Shown here piece after piece: positions 30,598 through 39,475 of a stretch of 64,000 nt of DNA (positions within the stretch are counted from its first letter, which is position 1; every line of letters begins with the position of its first letter). A program made the translations under genes and the position numbers. Source of the stretch: a virus; the IMG/VR virus record IMGVR_UViG_3300023223_000769, positions 1-64,000 of that record. One strand, given 5' to 3'. The notes under the pieces were generated by a model, which made no database searches, was not told the DNA's origin, and was given only the letters and a program-made list of their open reading frames with translations.

Positions 30598-30801
30598 GAG
30601 GACAAACCTGATCCGCAGCAACAAGTAACTTACTATGTTTATAAACAGAGTAGCGTGACTACTATAAAAGCATATGGCTTTAAGGTTATAGAGGGGGCGT
30701 TGGTACTTACAGATAGAGATGGCGATATTATCCGAGTGTTTGCGTCTGGTGTGTGGAAAGAGATTCTACTGGAAGGAAAGAATAATGATACAGGCTATTA
30801 A
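30598..30801 (+). pseudogene. ORF without a start codon after a perfect SD
   Basis: In frame after the TAG of the PilV-like gene lies 67 open codons reading EDKPDPQQQVTYYVYKQSSV and later GALVLTDRDGDIIRVFASG-W. This matches a phage small-protein layout (YxVY ... GALxxxDxDGxIxxxFAxGxW). AGGAGG overlaps the stop, but no ATG, GTG or TTG follows at a useful distance; CCT stands where a start would be. Decayed start, base error, or TAG readthrough. Confidence 0.5.
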
Positions 30802-30952
30802 ATGTTTACTTGATTATCACGGCAAGACAGTGACAAAGGAATATCTTGGATTTATGGATTTGTACGATATGGAAGTGTGTGAGTTTTGTGAGAAACCGAC
30901 TACCGGAAAACAAATTTACGAAAGACTAGATAAATTAGAAGGAATACGTTTT

Positions 30953-31333
30953 ATGAATAACAAAGGCTTTACACTTATCGAGTTGTTAGTTGTTATTGCA
31001 ATTATTGGGATACTTGCGGCAATCGCCATTCCCCAATTTATGTCATACAGTCACCGGGGTTTTGATGCTGACGTAAGATCGAATGTAAAGAATATGATCT
31101 TGGCGCAAGAAACCTATTTTGTAGACGTAGATACATATGCCAGTGGTACCGGTACATCTCCGGTATTTACCAGTAGAGGTTTTAGGTTGAGTCCAAATGT
31201 AAATATTGTGTCAACCAACTTTTCTACGTTCTTTACTGTTACGGCGAATGCTATAAAAGGTTGTTCTCCTGGTACCGGGGTTTGGACCTATACTAGTGCA
31301 ACCGGCCAGCATTCAGGAAGCAGATGTAATTAG
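30953..31333 (+). CDS. PilA-like major type IV pilin
   Basis: 126 aa. MNNKG-FTLIELLVVIAIIG, then ILAAIAIPQF: cleavage after Gly5, Glu at +5, full hydrophobic N-helix. SHRGFDADVRSNVKNMILAQ and QETYFVDVDTYASG resemble pilins of Deltaproteobacteria. Two C-terminal Cys (GCSP and RCN) can form the pilin D-loop disulfide. ATG 30953 follows AAGGAATACG. The frame is open back to ATG 30785, which would add 56 residues of different character (FCEKP zinc-like); that part is probably a separate gene that lost its stop. Confidence 0.85.
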   Translation: MNNKGFTLIELLVVIAIIGILAAIAIPQFMSYSHRGFDADVRSNVKNMILAQETYFVDVDTYASGTGTSPVFTSRGFRLSPNVNIVSTNFSTFFTVTANAIKGCSPGTGVWTYTSATGQHSGSRCN

Positions 31334-31341
31334 GAGGGATT

Positions 31342-31575
31342 ATGGCTGTATTTGTGAATTTAACAGGATTACAGGGAGAAAAATACTATGTCAATGTGGA
31401 TCGAATTTCCATGGAAGAAGTTGAAAATTATATGCTTCCTGGACAGTATGCAGCTAATCCAGAATGGCATGGACAAAAAGCTAGATGGACCATAATCAGT
31501 GAAGAAGGCGTAGTTAATCGTCTGGTCAATGAGAGTGCAGAAGATATTCTAAAGTCAGCGAGAAGATTAAAATAG
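31342..31575 (+). CDS. unknown 77-aa protein
   Basis: SD AGGAGGG. Beta start (AVFVNLTGLQGEKYYVNVD) then helical end. Adjacent to the pilin genes; no pilus link visible. Confidence 0.55.
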   Translation: MAVFVNLTGLQGEKYYVNVDRISMEEVENYMLPGQYAANPEWHGQKARWTIISEEGVVNRLVNESAEDILKSARRLK

Positions 31576-31583
31576 GAGAAATT

Positions 31584-31718
31584 ATGAATCCATTAGAAAT
31601 GTTAGTAATAGCTATGGCAATGTTAGCACAAACGGCAGCAACCGAAGTCGAGAAAGAAAAAGTTATTCCAGATGTATCTGTTCCTGCTATTATTGTGATA
31701 GAGGATCATGAATGGTAA
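31584..31718 (+). CDS. small protein, 44 aa
   Basis: SD TAGGAG. Hydrophobic start, Glu/Lys middle, VSVPAIIVIEDHEW end. It might be secreted or anchored. Overlaps the next gene by 7 bp. Confidence 0.45.
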   Translation: MNPLEMLVIAMAMLAQTAATEVEKEKVIPDVSVPAIIVIEDHEW

Positions 31719-32005
31719 CTTGTATTTGGTGTAGAAAAAGCCATGAGGTTACCACACGGTTTCGTTGTTACCGGTGTGGCACAGTCTTATGTGAAGAGCA
31801 GATGGAGATACTTCCTTCCCTCATCACCGGTTCAATGGGTGTTATGTGTCATGCCAATAGATCTTGTGGGCCTGTTTATGATACAATGAGCGTGTCTCCT
31901 GTCGATAGAATAATGTGGTTTATGCGTAGTATCGATGGGAGAGGGATACCTGTAGCTAATCCTAGATACGTAGCGAAGGTAACGAATGGAAAAACAAAAA
32001 CGTAA
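31712..32005 (+). CDS. zinc protein, 97 aa
   Basis: CIWC, CYRC, and later Cys/His form a two-zinc site. Basic end. Unknown. Confidence 0.6.
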   Translation: MVTCIWCRKSHEVTTRFRCYRCGTVLCEEQMEILPSLITGSMGVMCHANRSCGPVYDTMSVSPVDRIMWFMRSIDGRGIPVANPRYVAKVTNGKTKT

Positions 32006-32174
32006 AATAGCATACCCTATGTCTTGCGTTGACTGTGGTAAAGAGATAGAGGTAGAAGTTGATTACCCGCAAACTGAAGATGAATGGAAAAGAATTCAAG
32101 GAAATGTAAATAAAAAAGGTAGATGCGATCCGTGTCAAAAACAATTTAATTATGACTATTGCGAATTCGAATAA
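31986..32174 (+). CDS. zinc-ribbon protein, 62 aa
   Basis: CVDC near 14-17 and CDPC near 47-50 form a zinc ribbon. Starts inside the previous gene. Unknown. Confidence 0.6.
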   Translation: MEKQKRKIAYPMSCVDCGKEIEVEVDYPQTEDEWKRIQGNVNKKGRCDPCQKQFNYDYCEFE

Positions 32175-32206
32175 AGAACGATTTAAAAACGAAGGGGGTG
32201 AGAAAG

Positions 32207-32413
32207 ATGGAAACTGTATTGATGCCCGATTTAGAGAAATCTAACGGACTCCGGCGTGAAGCCAGGGATAGAGAAGGTCCAGTACGTTTGCTTACCGCAG
32301 AGGGTAAGACATACTACGTGACCAAGAAGATCGAATACACTTGTACCTGTCCTGACTATATTTATAGGCAGATGGAGTGTAAGCATATTCGTACTATGAA
32401 GTCATTCATGTAA
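32207..32413 (+). CDS. SWIM-type zinc-finger protein, 68 aa
   Basis: C46-x-C48-x9-C58-x-H60 is a SWIM motif, close in spacing to the gene at 17633, so the two may be distant paralogues. ATG 32207 after GGGGGTG is preferred over 32159. Confidence 0.65.
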   Translation: METVLMPDLEKSNGLRREARDREGPVRLLTAEGKTYYVTKKIEYTCTCPDYIYRQMECKHIRTMKSFM

Positions 32414-32429
32414 ACACAGGTGGTTCTTT

Positions 32430-32660
32430 ATGGCTAAAAGTGGACCCGCAAATACACCTATTGATCCTTTCTACCCTAGATTAGTTTTGACACCTATGGC
32501 AGATGGATGGATGGTTGAAGTGGATTTCTCCCAGGAATATTGTGTAGCTACGGGTCCATTTGATGATGTGTATGACGCTCTTCACGCAGGAATGGCACGT
32601 TTAGATAAGCAGAATACATTAGATGAAGAGGAAGAAGATTTTAAGAACAGGGGATGCTAA
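32430..32660 (+). CDS. unknown 76-aa protein
   Basis: Starts after CAGGTGG. PFYPRLVLTPMADGWMVEVDF, then a helical region and an acidic end. Unknown. Confidence 0.55.
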   Translation: MAKSGPANTPIDPFYPRLVLTPMADGWMVEVDFSQEYCVATGPFDDVYDALHAGMARLDKQNTLDEEEEDFKNRGC

Positions 32661-32661
32661 T

Positions 32662-32970
32662 ATGAGATTTTTATTTAAAGATTATACCCATGCCATACCA
32701 ATCCGACCATTGCATTTAGTGTTAGCTACCTTAGATGGACTTCAACCAACTATAGATGTTTCACCAGAAGAGATCGATGTTGTTAGAAACGCTATAATAA
32801 GAATATGCAAAGACGTTTCCAAGGAATACAAGTATGATTACGAAACAGGTCCGTTAATCAGTAATGCAGCCTTTGCTAAGAGACTTCGCCTGGAAGCGGA
32901 TATAACGAATAATATCATTTTGGAAAGTGAGTTACGTGCCTTGGCAATTCTTGTAGATGAGTCACTTTAA
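32662..32970 (+). CDS. unknown 102-aa protein
   Basis: Helical with a mixed start (RFLFKDYTHAIPIRPL). Start chosen just after the previous stop, with AACAGGGG before it. Unknown. Confidence 0.55.
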   Translation: MRFLFKDYTHAIPIRPLHLVLATLDGLQPTIDVSPEEIDVVRNAIIRICKDVSKEYKYDYETGPLISNAAFAKRLRLEADITNNIILESELRALAILVDESL

Positions 32971-33149
32971 TGGAAAAAGTTACTACCAAATATGGCTACA
33001 TTTGCGCCCAATGCAATGACAAGTTTTTCACTGATCGCAGATGGACCACGAGGGATAAACGAAACAAAAGTATGCTAAACCATACTAAAAAGACGAAACA
33101 TAGTATGCTTTACCGTACTATTGATGAGAGGATATCATTCTATGAGTAA
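32970..33149 (+). CDS. C2H2-like zinc-finger protein, 59 aa
   Basis: YICAQCNDKFF then H...KKTKH gives Cys-x2-Cys and two spaced His, a finger-like pattern in a strongly basic chain. ATG overlaps the previous TAA. Its end overlaps the nuclease gene. Confidence 0.5.
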   Translation: MEKVTTKYGYICAQCNDKFFTDRRWTTRDKRNKSMLNHTKKTKHSMLYRTIDERISFYE

Positions 33150-33705
33150 TTTAAAATTTGCTTCTTCTATGCTTGGTGGTTCTTTAGTAGCCGCAATGGT
33201 AATCGCTTTTACTTTATTGTGGTTGACTAAAGATGTGAATAAAGGTGATGTAGAAATAATTGGCTACGGTGTTACTAGTGAGTTTCAAGAAGAAGTTGGT
33301 GCTACATGGGTGCCTATTGCAGTAGATGATACTGGTGGTGCAACTTGGCATATACCTTTAACATGTGATGTTGCTCCTGTTAGAATTATTGATGGCGATA
33401 CATTTAAAGCTGCTACTGTAACTACTATTTCACCTACCCTGGAAGTGACAGAATTAACCGGTTTTCGACTGTTAGGTGTAGATACCCCGGAGAGAGGGGA
33501 AGAAGGCTATCAAGAGGCCAAAGATTATTTACAGAAAAAGATTGGCGGTAAACTTATCCATATTAGTCTTAAAAGTGGTGCCGGAAAAAAGAGAGATTCG
33601 TTTGGTCGATTTTTAGTTGACATTGTTCTGTGTACTAAGAATTCATACGTTGATATAAATCGAGAAATTATTAAGAAAGGCTTAGGAAAGGAGTATCCAC
33701 GATGA
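33142..33705 (+). CDS. membrane-anchored SNase-like nuclease
   Basis: 187 aa. N-terminal membrane helix (about 11-29). Thermonuclease motifs: RIIDGDTFKA (D84, D86), FRLLGVDTPERG (R109, E117) and RDSFGRF (R156), matching catalytic Arg/Glu/Arg and Ca ligands of staphylococcal nuclease. Anchored in the membrane, it could degrade nucleic acid outside the cytoplasm, for example incoming DNA. That role is inference. Confidence 0.8.
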   Translation: MSNLKFASSMLGGSLVAAMVIAFTLLWLTKDVNKGDVEIIGYGVTSEFQEEVGATWVPIAVDDTGGATWHIPLTCDVAPVRIIDGDTFKAATVTTISPTLEVTELTGFRLLGVDTPERGEEGYQEAKDYLQKKIGGKLIHISLKSGAGKKRDSFGRFLVDIVLCTKNSYVDINREIIKKGLGKEYPR

Positions 33706-33989
33706 GGAAATTGAAACTAGTGAAAAAAGAGAAAGTTAAAGAAAATTCAGTAGTTGGGGATGGTATTGAGGTTCAGTGTGGGAATCCTGAATGTAATAGC
33801 AAGATCAAGATAACCAATGGTTTTACTTTAGAGACTATCGATGCTAGTATAAAAATTGGGCCATGCATCAAAGCAGTTTGGATTTGTGATGCTTGTAGGT
33901 CCAACGGAATGCTCAAGGCTGTTAGACATATAGCTAATGAGCATCTTTTTAAAGAGCATATGGTTAGAAACTTTTTTCCCGCTATGTAA
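33702..33989 (+). CDS. zinc protein, 95 aa
   Basis: CGNPEC and CDAC pairs form a zinc ribbon in a basic chain. ATGA overlap with the nuclease gene. Unknown. Confidence 0.6.
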   Translation: MRKLKLVKKEKVKENSVVGDGIEVQCGNPECNSKIKITNGFTLETIDASIKIGPCIKAVWICDACRSNGMLKAVRHIANEHLFKEHMVRNFFPAM

Positions 33990-33998
33990 GGAGAATTT

Positions 33999-34253
33999 AT
34001 GGTCGCTCAAAAAATACATATGATTATTAGTAGTGTCGATTTCGAAGGATGGTTAAAGCCTATCCCAGGTGGTAGTTTTCAGGGAGAAGATCTGCAAGAA
34101 GTCAGGGAAAGAGCAAAGGCATTTAAAAAAGACTTTTTGAGTCAATGGCCTGATTTACATGAAGGTCAAGTTGTACAGCAAGAATCATTTTTCAATCTGA
34201 GAAATAACCGCCCCGACCTTCAAGGAATAGTTGAAGGCGAAGACAAAGACTAA
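33999..34253 (+). CDS. unknown 84-aa protein
   Basis: SD AAGGAG. Beta start, acidic helical end. Unknown. Confidence 0.55.
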   Translation: MVAQKIHMIISSVDFEGWLKPIPGGSFQGEDLQEVRERAKAFKKDFLSQWPDLHEGQVVQQESFFNLRNNRPDLQGIVEGEDKD

Positions 34254-34256
34254 TTT

Positions 34257-34511
34257 ATGGAACCAACAATTTTAGGTTATATACGAGAGAAGATACTGGC
34301 CCTTTCTGAGGGCAAGCTTTTACCTGTAGCTGCGCTTAGTAAAGCTGTGATAAAGAAATTTCCAAAGCTTGCCGGAGGATCGAATATTTATACCCGAATT
34401 AATAAAGTACTAGCTGAAAAAGAGATCGCAGAAAAGTATGAGAAGAAAAAAGGTAGACCAAAGGATGAGCCGGTAGTCGGCCCACCAAGAACATACATAC
34501 GAAAAAAATAA
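34257..34511 (+). CDS. possible winged-helix DNA-binding protein, 84 aa
   Basis: Helix-turn-helix-like spacing in LPVAALSKAVIKKFPK and SNIYTRINKVLAEKE, then a KKKGRPKDEP AT-hook-like stretch. Could bind DNA. Tentative. Confidence 0.5.
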   Translation: MEPTILGYIREKILALSEGKLLPVAALSKAVIKKFPKLAGGSNIYTRINKVLAEKEIAEKYEKKKGRPKDEPVVGPPRTYIRKK

Positions 34512-34871
34512 ATGAGATTTGCTAAAGAAAGTGAAAGCTGGAAGGTTGCCGTTGGCTCTTGTCCTTGTCTTATTTCGTCTAACGATCTAAGCAAATGGAA
34601 TATTTCCATAGAATGTCCTGATTTACCTTGTCCAAGTGATATGCTTAGAGATTTCTTAGTTGGACAACAAACTCCTACTCGTGCTGCTTTTGTCGAGGCC
34701 CTAATAAAAACGGGCGAACTTACTAGAAAACAGATTTTCTCTGCCTTACAAGAATTCCTTGGTGTCAAAGCTAGGAAGACTTGCGAGTGGCATTTACAGG
34801 ATGCTATTCATAAGATGAAAGATCGTGGCATCAAGGTCAGGAGGGTGTATGGCATTTACAAAATTCAATAA
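34512..34871 (+). CDS. unknown 119-aa protein, possible winged helix
   Basis: Cys-rich start, then helices ARKTCEWHLQDAIHKMKDRG and RRVYGIYKI resembling a winged-helix pair. Starts at the previous stop. Unknown. Confidence 0.5.
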   Translation: MRFAKESESWKVAVGSCPCLISSNDLSKWNISIECPDLPCPSDMLRDFLVGQQTPTRAAFVEALIKTGELTRKQIFSALQEFLGVKARKTCEWHLQDAIHKMKDRGIKVRRVYGIYKIQ

Positions 34872-35109
34872 GGTTGTAGTTGTCAAATATGGTGGTGCGT
34901 ATGCTTCACACCCCTACATATCTAGTAAACAAGCTAAGAAGATAACCCTCAGAAGTATGGAAGATGGAGATCCGTTTACAACCGGTCCTTGGGGTCCTAG
35001 ATATAAACAGTGTAACACTAGATGGAAAATGTCTAAGGACAAGAAAAAGATTTACGCTATCTGTCCACATAAAATAAAATTTGTATTGGATGAGAGCAAT
35101 AATGGATAG
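34849..35109 (+). CDS. unknown basic 86-aa protein
   Basis: SD AGGAGGG. Overlaps the end of the previous gene. Lys-rich beta segments with two Cys. Unknown. Confidence 0.55.
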   Translation: MAFTKFNKVVVVKYGGAYASHPYISSKQAKKITLRSMEDGDPFTTGPWGPRYKQCNTRWKMSKDKKKIYAICPHKIKFVLDESNNG

Positions 35110-35278
35110 GAATATTTACAAAGGAAACGATCTCATCCTAATAGAAAAAAGCGTTAAGCCAGTTTGTGGAGAAGATTTTTGCGATACCTGCGGGGATTGT
35201 TTGAATTGTTATGGGGATCTAACATGCCTCCGCAATAAGGATGGTAAGCATTTTTGGGTCTTTTACCAGGAGGATTAA
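35102..35278 (+). CDS. Cys-rich small protein, 58 aa
   Basis: CGEDFCDTCGDCLNCYG packs five Cys, a likely metal cluster, with one further Cys. Unknown. Confidence 0.55.
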   Translation: MDRNIYKGNDLILIEKSVKPVCGEDFCDTCGDCLNCYGDLTCLRNKDGKHFWVFYQED

Positions 35279-35512
35279 ATGGGGGCTATTCAAGTAGTTC
35301 ATTCAGTAGATAAACCAGTTGTCATTTCCTACAGGAAGGACAAAGGTAAGTGGAAAAGGTTATGTGTGTTGGCTGCTGATGAGACTGCCCGGAGAACTAG
35401 TAAGTATGTTCTTTTGGTAACTGGAAGTCGGCCTACCTTGTATAATTTGCGTAATGGCGAAGCTGAACGTGTAACAAAAGATAGTAAAGTAGGAAGGAAG
35501 TATCTCAGATGA
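35279..35512 (+). CDS. unknown 77-aa basic protein
   Basis: Starts at the previous stop after CAGGAGG. Beta-rich, Arg/Lys-rich. Unknown. ATGA overlap with the SLOG gene. Confidence 0.55.
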   Translation: MGAIQVVHSVDKPVVISYRKDKGKWKRLCVLAADETARRTSKYVLLVTGSRPTLYNLRNGEAERVTKDSKVGRKYLR

Positions 35513-35982
35513 AATTTGGCTTTACTGGTACTCGTGCTGGAATGACTGAGAAGCAACATAGGGCATGTATCTCTATCTTTGAAAATTATGGTGGTAAAGA
35601 AATTCACCACGGAGATTGTGTCGGCTCTGATTATGAAATACATCAAGCTTTTATATATCGACCAGTTAATATTATAGTGCATCCCCCAATAGTGGATAAG
35701 TTCCGTGCTTATTCCGGTGGGCGAATAATATCAATGTCAGCAGAAGGAAAAACAGAACATAAGACAATCGAGTTTCGCAGACCGAAAAGTTATTTTGCTA
35801 GGAATCGAGATATTGTCGAGGAGACAGATGCCATGATAGCTGCTCCCTTAACGGAAGAGGAAAAGGGAGGCACTTGGTACACCATAAACTATGCTAGGCA
35901 ATTAAAGCGTCCCATTTTTATTGTAATGCCAAATGGAACTTTTGTTGAGGAGAATGATCTATGTTGTACTTACAAAAAGTGA
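35509..35982 (+). CDS. SLOG-fold (YspA/DprA-like) nucleotide-binding protein
   Basis: 157 aa. FTGTRAGMT, HHGDCVGSDYEIH, IIVHPP, the RN-x-IVEETDAMIAAP segment and GGTWYTINYARQ follow the SLOG/YspA pattern. Such domains bind nucleotides or nucleic acid and occur in phage and defence settings. The ligand is unknown. Confidence 0.75.
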   Translation: MKFGFTGTRAGMTEKQHRACISIFENYGGKEIHHGDCVGSDYEIHQAFIYRPVNIIVHPPIVDKFRAYSGGRIISMSAEGKTEHKTIEFRRPKSYFARNRDIVEETDAMIAAPLTEEEKGGTWYTINYARQLKRPIFIVMPNGTFVEENDLCCTYKK

Positions 35983-35992
35983 GGGATAAAGT

Positions 35993-36142
35993 ATGACACC
36001 AGAATTTAGAAAGATATGTATAGATGAGGGAGTGTGGATAGAGAGAACATTGTGTTTCTTTTTTCGTACTCATAAGGATCACCAGATGATTGATCCAGAC
36101 GGTTTCTGTTATTTGTGTTTTAAAAAGGTGGGTAAAGTATGA
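35993..36142 (+). CDS. small protein, 49 aa
   Basis: Aromatic and Cys-containing (TLCFFFRTH, FCYLCF). ATGA overlap with the next gene. Unknown. Confidence 0.5.
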   Translation: MTPEFRKICIDEGVWIERTLCFFFRTHKDHQMIDPDGFCYLCFKKVGKV

Positions 36143-37200
36143 AGATTCTTCATACCGCAGATAACCACCATGATTTCTTCGCTACTAGGCTAGGTTCTAT
36201 GCAGATCGTGAATGGCAAGAATGCTATTTATGAGGAGCGAGTTGCGAGAACCGAAGATATAGTTTCAGCAGGTATGATACAAAACGTGGACTTCTTTGTA
36301 TTTGCCGGAGACTTTTTTAACAAGACCAAACCACCTCCGCAAGAATATGCAGATGCCATGCGAATTTTTGATTGGGTTGCTGAAAGGAAACCTGTTATCA
36401 TAATTGCTGGTAACCATGATGAAGCAACGGCAAAAGGTTGTCCTTTGTCCGTAATACAGGGTCGCAATAAGAATATACATGTGGCTTGGTCCATTGATAG
36501 CTTTGAACTTAATGGAGTTGATTTTGTTTTGGCCCCATGGGGTACAGACATGGATGATATCAAACGGAGAAGGGACGTGTGTAACCCTAATCGTCCCAAA
36601 GTACTTGTATACCATGTGGGCGTTAGAATGGAGGGGTTGCATTGGGCAGAGGTCGAAGGTGAGAACGGAACAGTTGATTTCGACCAGATAGAAGAGTTAG
36701 GTTTTGATGCTGTTCTCATGGGACATTACCACGGTCAGACTATGTTTAAAAATCTTGGGCATCCTGTGACTTGTTATGCTGGCTCACCAGAAATGTATAA
36801 CTTTGGGGAAGAGGAACAAAAGAAAGGTTTCTTGATATGGACAGTAGATGATAAGGCTAAGAAGTTTTCTACCTTTGAGTCCAGGGAAGTTCCGTATCCT
36901 AAGTTTAAAACATATAGCATAGAAGAGTTTCTAGATCCAAAGGAAACTGGTTTCGATGGATTCATAAGGGTACTAGGCGAGGCCTCCCAGGAAGAGATAA
37001 AGGCGGTTTTTGATAAAGGGAAAAACTTCGAGTGTCGGGGTTTTAGACCTTCTCTTAAAAATAAAATGAAAATACAAAAGGTATTTACTGTGAAAGGTCA
37101 ATCCAATAAAGACATACTTAGGAATTATTTAAGAGCTAAGAAGGTTGATGGAATCGATAACCTGATGAAGATCGATGCCAGTATAGAGGAAGAAATATGA
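36139..37200 (+). CDS. Mre11/SbcD-like metallophosphoesterase
   Basis: 353 aa. HTADNHHD, FAGDFFN, GNHDE, YHVG and GHYHG are the five metallophosphoesterase motifs of the SbcD/Mre11/T4 gp47 nuclease. It works with the ATPase encoded immediately after (4-bp overlap) to process DNA ends in recombination-dependent replication. Confidence 0.9.
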   Translation: MKILHTADNHHDFFATRLGSMQIVNGKNAIYEERVARTEDIVSAGMIQNVDFFVFAGDFFNKTKPPPQEYADAMRIFDWVAERKPVIIIAGNHDEATAKGCPLSVIQGRNKNIHVAWSIDSFELNGVDFVLAPWGTDMDDIKRRRDVCNPNRPKVLVYHVGVRMEGLHWAEVEGENGTVDFDQIEELGFDAVLMGHYHGQTMFKNLGHPVTCYAGSPEMYNFGEEEQKKGFLIWTVDDKAKKFSTFESREVPYPKFKTYSIEEFLDPKETGFDGFIRVLGEASQEEIKAVFDKGKNFECRGFRPSLKNKMKIQKVFTVKGQSNKDILRNYLRAKKVDGIDNLMKIDASIEEEI

Positions 37201-39248
37201 GGCCACTAAAAATAATTGTTGAGGATTTTCTTCCATTTCAGGGTAAGGTCGAGATCGATTTATCTGATGTACATGCAGCTACAGTTACTGGTAAAAATGG
37301 GGCCGGTAAATCATCTTTCTTTATTGATGCTATTTTATTCGCTTTGTTTGGTCAGGCTCGAAAAAGACCGGAGGGACTGATCAACGATCTGTCTACTAAG
37401 ATGAGGGTAGATTTATATTTCCAACATCGAGATCAGTGTTATCTCGTAGAAAGGTCCATTGAGCATAATAAACAACAACGATTAAAGTTTTTTCAAATAT
37501 ATGATTTTGAAACTAAGGATAGTAAGAAGGAGGATCTCTCTGAAAGGCTACTGACTGAGACTCAAAAAAAGTTGGTTGATGTTCTTGGTATAAGTTACGG
37601 GCTGTTACTGTCTACTTCTATAGCACAACAGGAAGATATTAACCGACTGTTTAATTTAACAGCTAATCAACGGCAGGATATGATCACCGAGATGTTGTCT
37701 TTGGATTATTGGGATAAAAAGAAGGCAGCATTGATGGAGCATCTTAAGGATAGCAAAGATCTAGACGAGAAGCTTGATCAAACACAAACAGAATTGGCAG
37801 TAGCAGAGGGACAGGTAGAGACTCTTCAAAAGGAAATTAACGAATATCGGGATAAATTAAAACCCTTGGTATTAAAACTGAATGGTCTTAATGAAGATAT
37901 TGGTAAGAAGCAATCGGAAGCTACTCAAGTCGATGAACGTAAACGGTTAGAGCTAGAGCATAGTACTCTACTTGGGAAATTAAATGGGATGGTTGAAAGA
38001 GTAAAGAATTTAAGTAAATTACCAACTAAAGATTTTGTTGTAGATGAAATTGAAGGCCTTGAAAGGGATATCGAGGTCTTTAAGAAAATGGTGGGTGAGG
38101 CTGATACACAGTTAGAGAAATTGAAACTTGAACGTGAAGATATACGGAGTAAGGATATCCATGTATGTTCTCTGATGTATAATCAGCAAGACGTACAGAT
38201 TTTAACTCGTGTTCCATGCGTCAATACAAATTACTATGACAAGTGCCAGCTTTTGTCTCAGGCAAAAAATAAACAGGAGGATATCCTTAAATATTTAGAA
38301 GGCCTGTCTAATAGGTTTGCTACTTTAGAAGATGTCAAGAAATTTCTTGATGATCGTGCAACTAAAATCGAAGAAGGGATGAAACGTTTAACCGATTCTA
38401 AAACGTCCTCTACCAAACGACAAACTGATGCGGGACATTCGATAGAAGAATATGAGAGCATGTTAGGAGATATTGCTGAACGTGCAAAGTTAAATAAATC
38501 TGTTGGTGATCTTGAAAATGAGATAGAAACTCTTAAACGTAAAATAGAAAAACTACCAGAGTTGGATATAGGTGAGATGCTTAAACTGCAAGCTGTCTTA
38601 AACCTGGTTGTCGAGTCAATTAATTCCTATGAGAAAGATATCGCTACTAAAGAAAAAGAACGAGAGCTTATCCAGAGGGCGATTACGAAAATAAAAGCAA
38701 ACCTAGCCTTATATGAGGCAGAGGAAGCAAAGATAGCTGGTTATCGTGTTCTCAATCAGGCCTATAGTGAGATTCCAGCACATTTGTTTGGTGAAGCAGT
38801 ACCTCATATTGAGGCTTATGCAAATGAGATCCTAGGGAAGATCGATCCATTGAAGAGAATACAACTTAGACCCTTCAAAGATACCAAGAGTGGCACACAA
38901 ACAAAGGCTCTTGATGTGTTGGGGTGGACCGGGACCGGCCTCCGGGACTTCGAAAACTTATCAGGATCTGAGAAATTTAGGCAGGGTCTTGCGGTTCGTG
39001 CGGCTTTGGCTCGTGTCAATGCAGAGATGTACAACACGCAAATTGGTTTCTTTATCATCGATGAGGGTTTTGGTAGCTTAGACCCTGAAAATGTGGATGC
39101 AGTGAAAGACGTTCTCCGGGAAGTGGCGAAGCAGTTTGACTTATTCTTGGTTATAACTCATATCGAAGATCTTAAAGATACCTTCGATGAAGAGATCCAT
39201 GTTAGTTCTTTAAAAGATGGTTCACATATCGATATTTTGAAACACTAA
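37197..39248 (+). CDS. Rad50/SbcC-like recombination ATPase
   Basis: 683 aa. Walker A GKNGAGKSS (32-40), long coiled coils flanking the centre, ABC signature LSGSEKFRQGLA and Walker B IGFFIIDEGFGSLDPE. T4 gp46/SbcC type. The centre has PCVNTNYYDKC (Cys-x8-Cys) rather than the usual hook C-x2-C, so zinc dimerisation may differ. Partner of the nuclease at 36139. Confidence 0.9.
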   Translation: MRPLKIIVEDFLPFQGKVEIDLSDVHAATVTGKNGAGKSSFFIDAILFALFGQARKRPEGLINDLSTKMRVDLYFQHRDQCYLVERSIEHNKQQRLKFFQIYDFETKDSKKEDLSERLLTETQKKLVDVLGISYGLLLSTSIAQQEDINRLFNLTANQRQDMITEMLSLDYWDKKKAALMEHLKDSKDLDEKLDQTQTELAVAEGQVETLQKEINEYRDKLKPLVLKLNGLNEDIGKKQSEATQVDERKRLELEHSTLLGKLNGMVERVKNLSKLPTKDFVVDEIEGLERDIEVFKKMVGEADTQLEKLKLEREDIRSKDIHVCSLMYNQQDVQILTRVPCVNTNYYDKCQLLSQAKNKQEDILKYLEGLSNRFATLEDVKKFLDDRATKIEEGMKRLTDSKTSSTKRQTDAGHSIEEYESMLGDIAERAKLNKSVGDLENEIETLKRKIEKLPELDIGEMLKLQAVLNLVVESINSYEKDIATKEKERELIQRAITKIKANLALYEAEEAKIAGYRVLNQAYSEIPAHLFGEAVPHIEAYANEILGKIDPLKRIQLRPFKDTKSGTQTKALDVLGWTGTGLRDFENLSGSEKFRQGLAVRAALARVNAEMYNTQIGFFIIDEGFGSLDPENVDAVKDVLREVAKQFDLFLVITHIEDLKDTFDEEIHVSSLKDGSHIDILKH

Positions 39249-39259
39249 TTCAAATTATC

Positions 39260-39475
39260 ATGATAAAAAAGAAAAATACTTCTCATACAAAGATGGTTAA
39301 TGTCATGATGTGTCCTCTTGCCGGTTGCAAGGGAGATGAAGAAGGTTGTAATAGTTCGGAATGCAAGAAACCGGTGTGGAGAAGGTACAGTCATTTTATG
39401 TTTGTAAATTTTTATGGAAGATGTCCACGAATTTGTAGGAAGAAGAAGGAGGATCTATGTCAACATCAACAGTAG
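39260..39475 (+). CDS. Cys-rich small protein, 71 aa
   Basis: CPLAGCKGDEEGCNSSEC packs four Cys, with three more later. Basic. Unknown. Overlaps the next gene by 19 bp. Confidence 0.5.
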   Translation: MIKKKNTSHTKMVNVMMCPLAGCKGDEEGCNSSECKKPVWRRYSHFMFVNFYGRCPRICRKKKEDLCQHQQ

